Part shown: positions 61,493-64,000 of the stretch, one piece after another | How the letters are laid out: every line of letters starts with the position of its first letter | How positions within the stretch are numbered: the first letter of the stretch is position 1 | NCBI GenBank assembly: GCA_963402885.1 | Contig: OY727102.1 | Coordinates: 12,710,001 to 12,774,000 of the forward strand | From: Antedon bifida | Lineage: Eukaryota; Echinodermata; Crinoidea; Comatulida; Antedonidae | Direction of reading: 5' to 3' | DNA length: 64,000 nt | Notes under the pieces: model-generated | Seen by the model: the letters and a program-made list of their open reading frames with translations, nothing else | What the model was told of the DNA's origin: nothing | The model's database searches: none | Position numbers and translations under genes: made by a program

Positions 61493-62214
61493 CACGAGAC
61501 GTAGGATCGGAGAAAGAAATAGCGACTATTTTAAGAAAATAAGAAGATATTTGCTACACTGAACAAGTTCAACTGCCATCGAAGATAATATTTGCAGCAG
61601 GTACCGGCCTTAAATAATAAACTAGTGTGCAAATAGAATTTTTTCCTAATTTCTACAGTGAAATTTACTAGTGACGTAATCGTTGATTTTCTAGATTTGC
61701 AATGCATGAGATAATCATATTTATAAGAATATCCTTTTTGTATGATTTGAAATGTTAACATAATATGTAGCAAAGACAATACTGCCGTACTATAAATTCT
61801 ACTTTGACCTTTGATTTTCGACCTCGTATATGCTGTAGGCCTATTTCAAGTGTAGAAATCGCCAATGTTAGAAATTGTTAATATCAATAATTGTATATTT
61901 ATTTCCTTTGAGTGAAAATCGATAGCGAACTTGATGCTATTTGGCTTTTAAGTTTATTTAACTCGAAGGTCAGTGTTGCAATTTATGCTAACAATAATGC
62001 ATTATAATAATATTGACTTTCATTGTGTATCGTTTGTTTATTGTTCTAATTGGTGTGATTGCATTTTTTAATTAGACCTAATGGCAATTGAGTTTGTTTG
62101 GTGGTGAAACGAGTAATTACGGTAATCACTAAAATAAACATAAACGTGGTTCCATATTGCGTTCAAATGTGGACAATATTAAACCATTGCATTTAAACAT
62201 TCATTGTTATCTAA

Positions 62215-62617
62215 AGATTGGTTCCCACTAGCGACGCAATCTACGCAACGTAAGGAAATGCCCTTCCAATAATTGTATTTGCCCCCGCCTGCGTGAAGTA
62301 AAACCTGCGATGTTTGCAGCACTGTTGCGTCGTCGGTTCCCATTTGTGATTACGCAATACAGTTTGTGTCGATACGTCGCTGGTTGAGTTGCGTGATAGT
62401 GGGAACCACGCTTTAAGCTTGGTTCCCACTAGCGACGCAATCTACGCAACGTAAGGAAATGCCCTTCCAATAATTGTATTTGCCCCTGCCTGCGTGAAAT
62501 CAAACCTGCGATGTTTACAGCACTGTTGCGTATTCGGGTCCCACTTGATTACGCAATACAGTTTGCGTCGGTACGTCGCTGCGTTGCGTTTAGTTGCATG
62601 CTATTGGGAACCACGCT
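62215..62617. repeat. Head-to-tail pair of TWA-type MITEs
   Basis: Copy 1 is 62215-62412 (AGATTGGTTCCCACTAG to GGGAACCACGCT), copy 2 is 62416-62617 (AGCTTGGTTCCCACTAG to GGGAACCACGCT). Copy 2 has TTA on both sides (62413-62415 and 62618-62620). Interiors are nearly the same. Confidence 0.87.
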
Positions 62618-62639
62618 TTAGGGACGATGTCAACATTAT

Positions 62640-64000
62640 TCTACTGCAGTTTCTGTAGTAACTACGAATGTAAACTAGAATGTCTGGTGCTGATTAATGT
62701 AACTTATTTTGAAAATTATTACTTTAAAATTGTTCTAAAACCCTCCGATAATTTTATCTATTTAGTATCATTTTTTTTTATAAGAAACTAAAAAAAAGAA
62801 AATATGATGCTTCTTCCAGTGCTATGTAAACACGAATAATAAATACAATTTAAAGAGAACTAAAATCACAATAACACAACTACCAGGAGACGATTTGCAC
62901 AAGATATTACACTTTAAAACGCGGCTGCTCTCTTCTATGACGTCGACGTGCCGCTTTTTTATTGTGAAGTCTAAACCCCGTTTGTCCTCTTGTCTTGTAA
63001 AAGTAATATTTACTGTCAAAGTCAAGTTTAAGACGTGACGTAACGTCAGTAATACAACACCGGAGAAACCTTTTATCATGTAAGCTTGATTGCTTAAGAT
63101 TATACTTGAGAGGAACACTGGCATACTCTGTTGCAATGACTGCTTCCATCCATTAGGGCGAGACAATAGGTCCTTGCCCTTCACGAATAGCTTACTCGTG
63201 TATTAAGTAAAGAGCTTGTGTTCTGTTATACACCCTGAGTATACACGTAGCCCGAAGCAAAACTATTCAATACGTTTAGATAAAACATAGATTTTACAAA
63301 ATATTAAATAATAAAATATTGCTATGGTAATATGAGCTCAGTGTAACCTAAAGGTAAAATCATATAATTAAGATAAAATATTTCATTTTACAAAATACTA
63401 ATCTTCCATATTACCCATGAGAAAAGTCAATATAACATAATGGGAAATTGTGTAATAATATCCAACAACAAAAAAACATCACCAAATTCGTCAAGAAAAA
63501 AAAATAGATTTGGGAAAAATCGCTGTGTAACATGTAATCAAAACCATGCAATTTTACAAAATAATAATAAGTAGGCCTAGCTATGAAAGCAATCTTAATG
63601 TAACCTAAATTAAAATCATCTAATAAATTAAGGAAAAAGTCGAAGCAACATAAAATAGAAGCTTCATGTAATACAATATACATCATTATTTTACAAATAT
63701 AAGACGTGTTTTTGTATATGCGATGCGGATACAAATTTGACGGAAGTAAAAGACATTCAATGAGTTAGATCAAATACGCCCAATTTGAATGAATTATTGG
63801 ATTTAATATGTAGAACATATCATTTAAGTTAAGCGGTGTAATGTTATCGTTTTTCATAGCAATTTCTAAAATGTACATTTATTTATTTTAAAAGCATGCA
63901 GCAACCTGATTTTTTGCATAAAAAAAGCTTTTAAGCTATAACAAGAGCGTATTGCTATTTCGTCGCAGAGGGCTCGCGTTTAGTATACTCGTAAAAAGGA
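62640..64000. other. Window end, no confirmed gene
   Basis: AT-rich non-coding sequence except for the possible exon at 62907-63149. Confidence 0.4.
62907..63149 (-). CDS. Possible terminal exon, unknown protein
   Basis: An 80-codon ATG frame with balanced, GC-richer codon use than its surroundings. It reads through SRLKLDFDSKYYFYKTRGQT and ends in a strongly basic tail (KKAARRRHRREQPRFKV) before a TAA. GCAACAG near 63130 could be a splice acceptor, so the start is uncertain. I do not recognise a family. It could equally be chance; no partner exon is visible in the window. Confidence 0.25.
   Translation of the reverse strand: MEAVIATEYASVPLKYNLKQSSLHDKRFLRCCITDVTSRLKLDFDSKYYFYKTRGQTGFRLHNKKAARRRHRREQPRFKV

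Larger units (their letters stand above)
58220..62210. other. Intergenic, no gene seen
   Basis: Contains the SINE at 59795-59990 and the G-rich tract at 61425-61492. A run of GGTCGGTCGGTCGGTTGG at about 59178-59200 is a short tandem repeat. No coding sequence is supported. Confidence 0.45.

Noticed and set aside
61202-61562. Proline-rich and glycine-rich frames
   Set aside because: Composition artefact of the G-rich tract.

Overview
The window is animal genomic DNA: AT-rich, intron-containing and crowded with decayed retrotransposons, MITEs and minisatellites. The recurrent GGCCTA words, the gene families present (an orexin/allatotropin-type receptor, a mitochondrial CBR4-like reductase, an orphan rhodopsin-class receptor) and the kinds of repeats suggest a marine invertebrate deuterostome, most likely an echinoderm. 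That assignment is an inference; no rRNA or mitochondrial marker is present.

Three protein-coding genes can be supported. (1) 3015-4781, minus: an intronless-CDS, divergent amine-receptor-like GPCR with a very long third cytoplasmic loop, preceded by a 5'UTR splice acceptor. (2) 10939-13474, plus: a complete five-exon short-chain dehydrogenase resembling CBR4, the beta-subunit-type ketoacyl reductase of mitochondrial fatty acid synthesis. (3) 20621-28992, minus: a complete five-exon orexin/allatotropin-type neuropeptide receptor. I assembled it by matching splice phases; its last intron contains a 39-bp minisatellite of about 1 kb. The genes are unrelated in function and form no operon or cluster.

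The rest is mostly repeats. 6.9-10.65 kb holds an L1-like LINE remnant, a second LINE 3' fragment and a minisatellite built from that LINE's coding sequence at a junction with a third LINE fragment. 14.4-15.96 kb is a 35-bp minisatellite with a higher-order repeat. 17.3-17.7 kb is an inverted-repeat element with a perfect 9-bp target duplication and internal pol III boxes. 31.5-32.2 kb is a minisatellite apparently grown from a MITE end. 35.5-36.3 kb is a diverged repeat series carrying CRE palindromes. 55.06-55.69 kb is a 19-bp satellite. At least three MITE families recur across the window, with TTAA or TWA target duplications; one copy is nested in another.

The most unusual unit is 46384-49170: a DNA transposon with terminal inverted repeats of about 345 bp around a decayed minus-strand gene. 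The gene encodes a FEN/XPG-like nuclease region and a cysteine-rich CXC tail, a combination that recalls Academ transposases. From about 49.2 kb to the end I see no convincing host gene, apart from one possible terminal exon near 63 kb.
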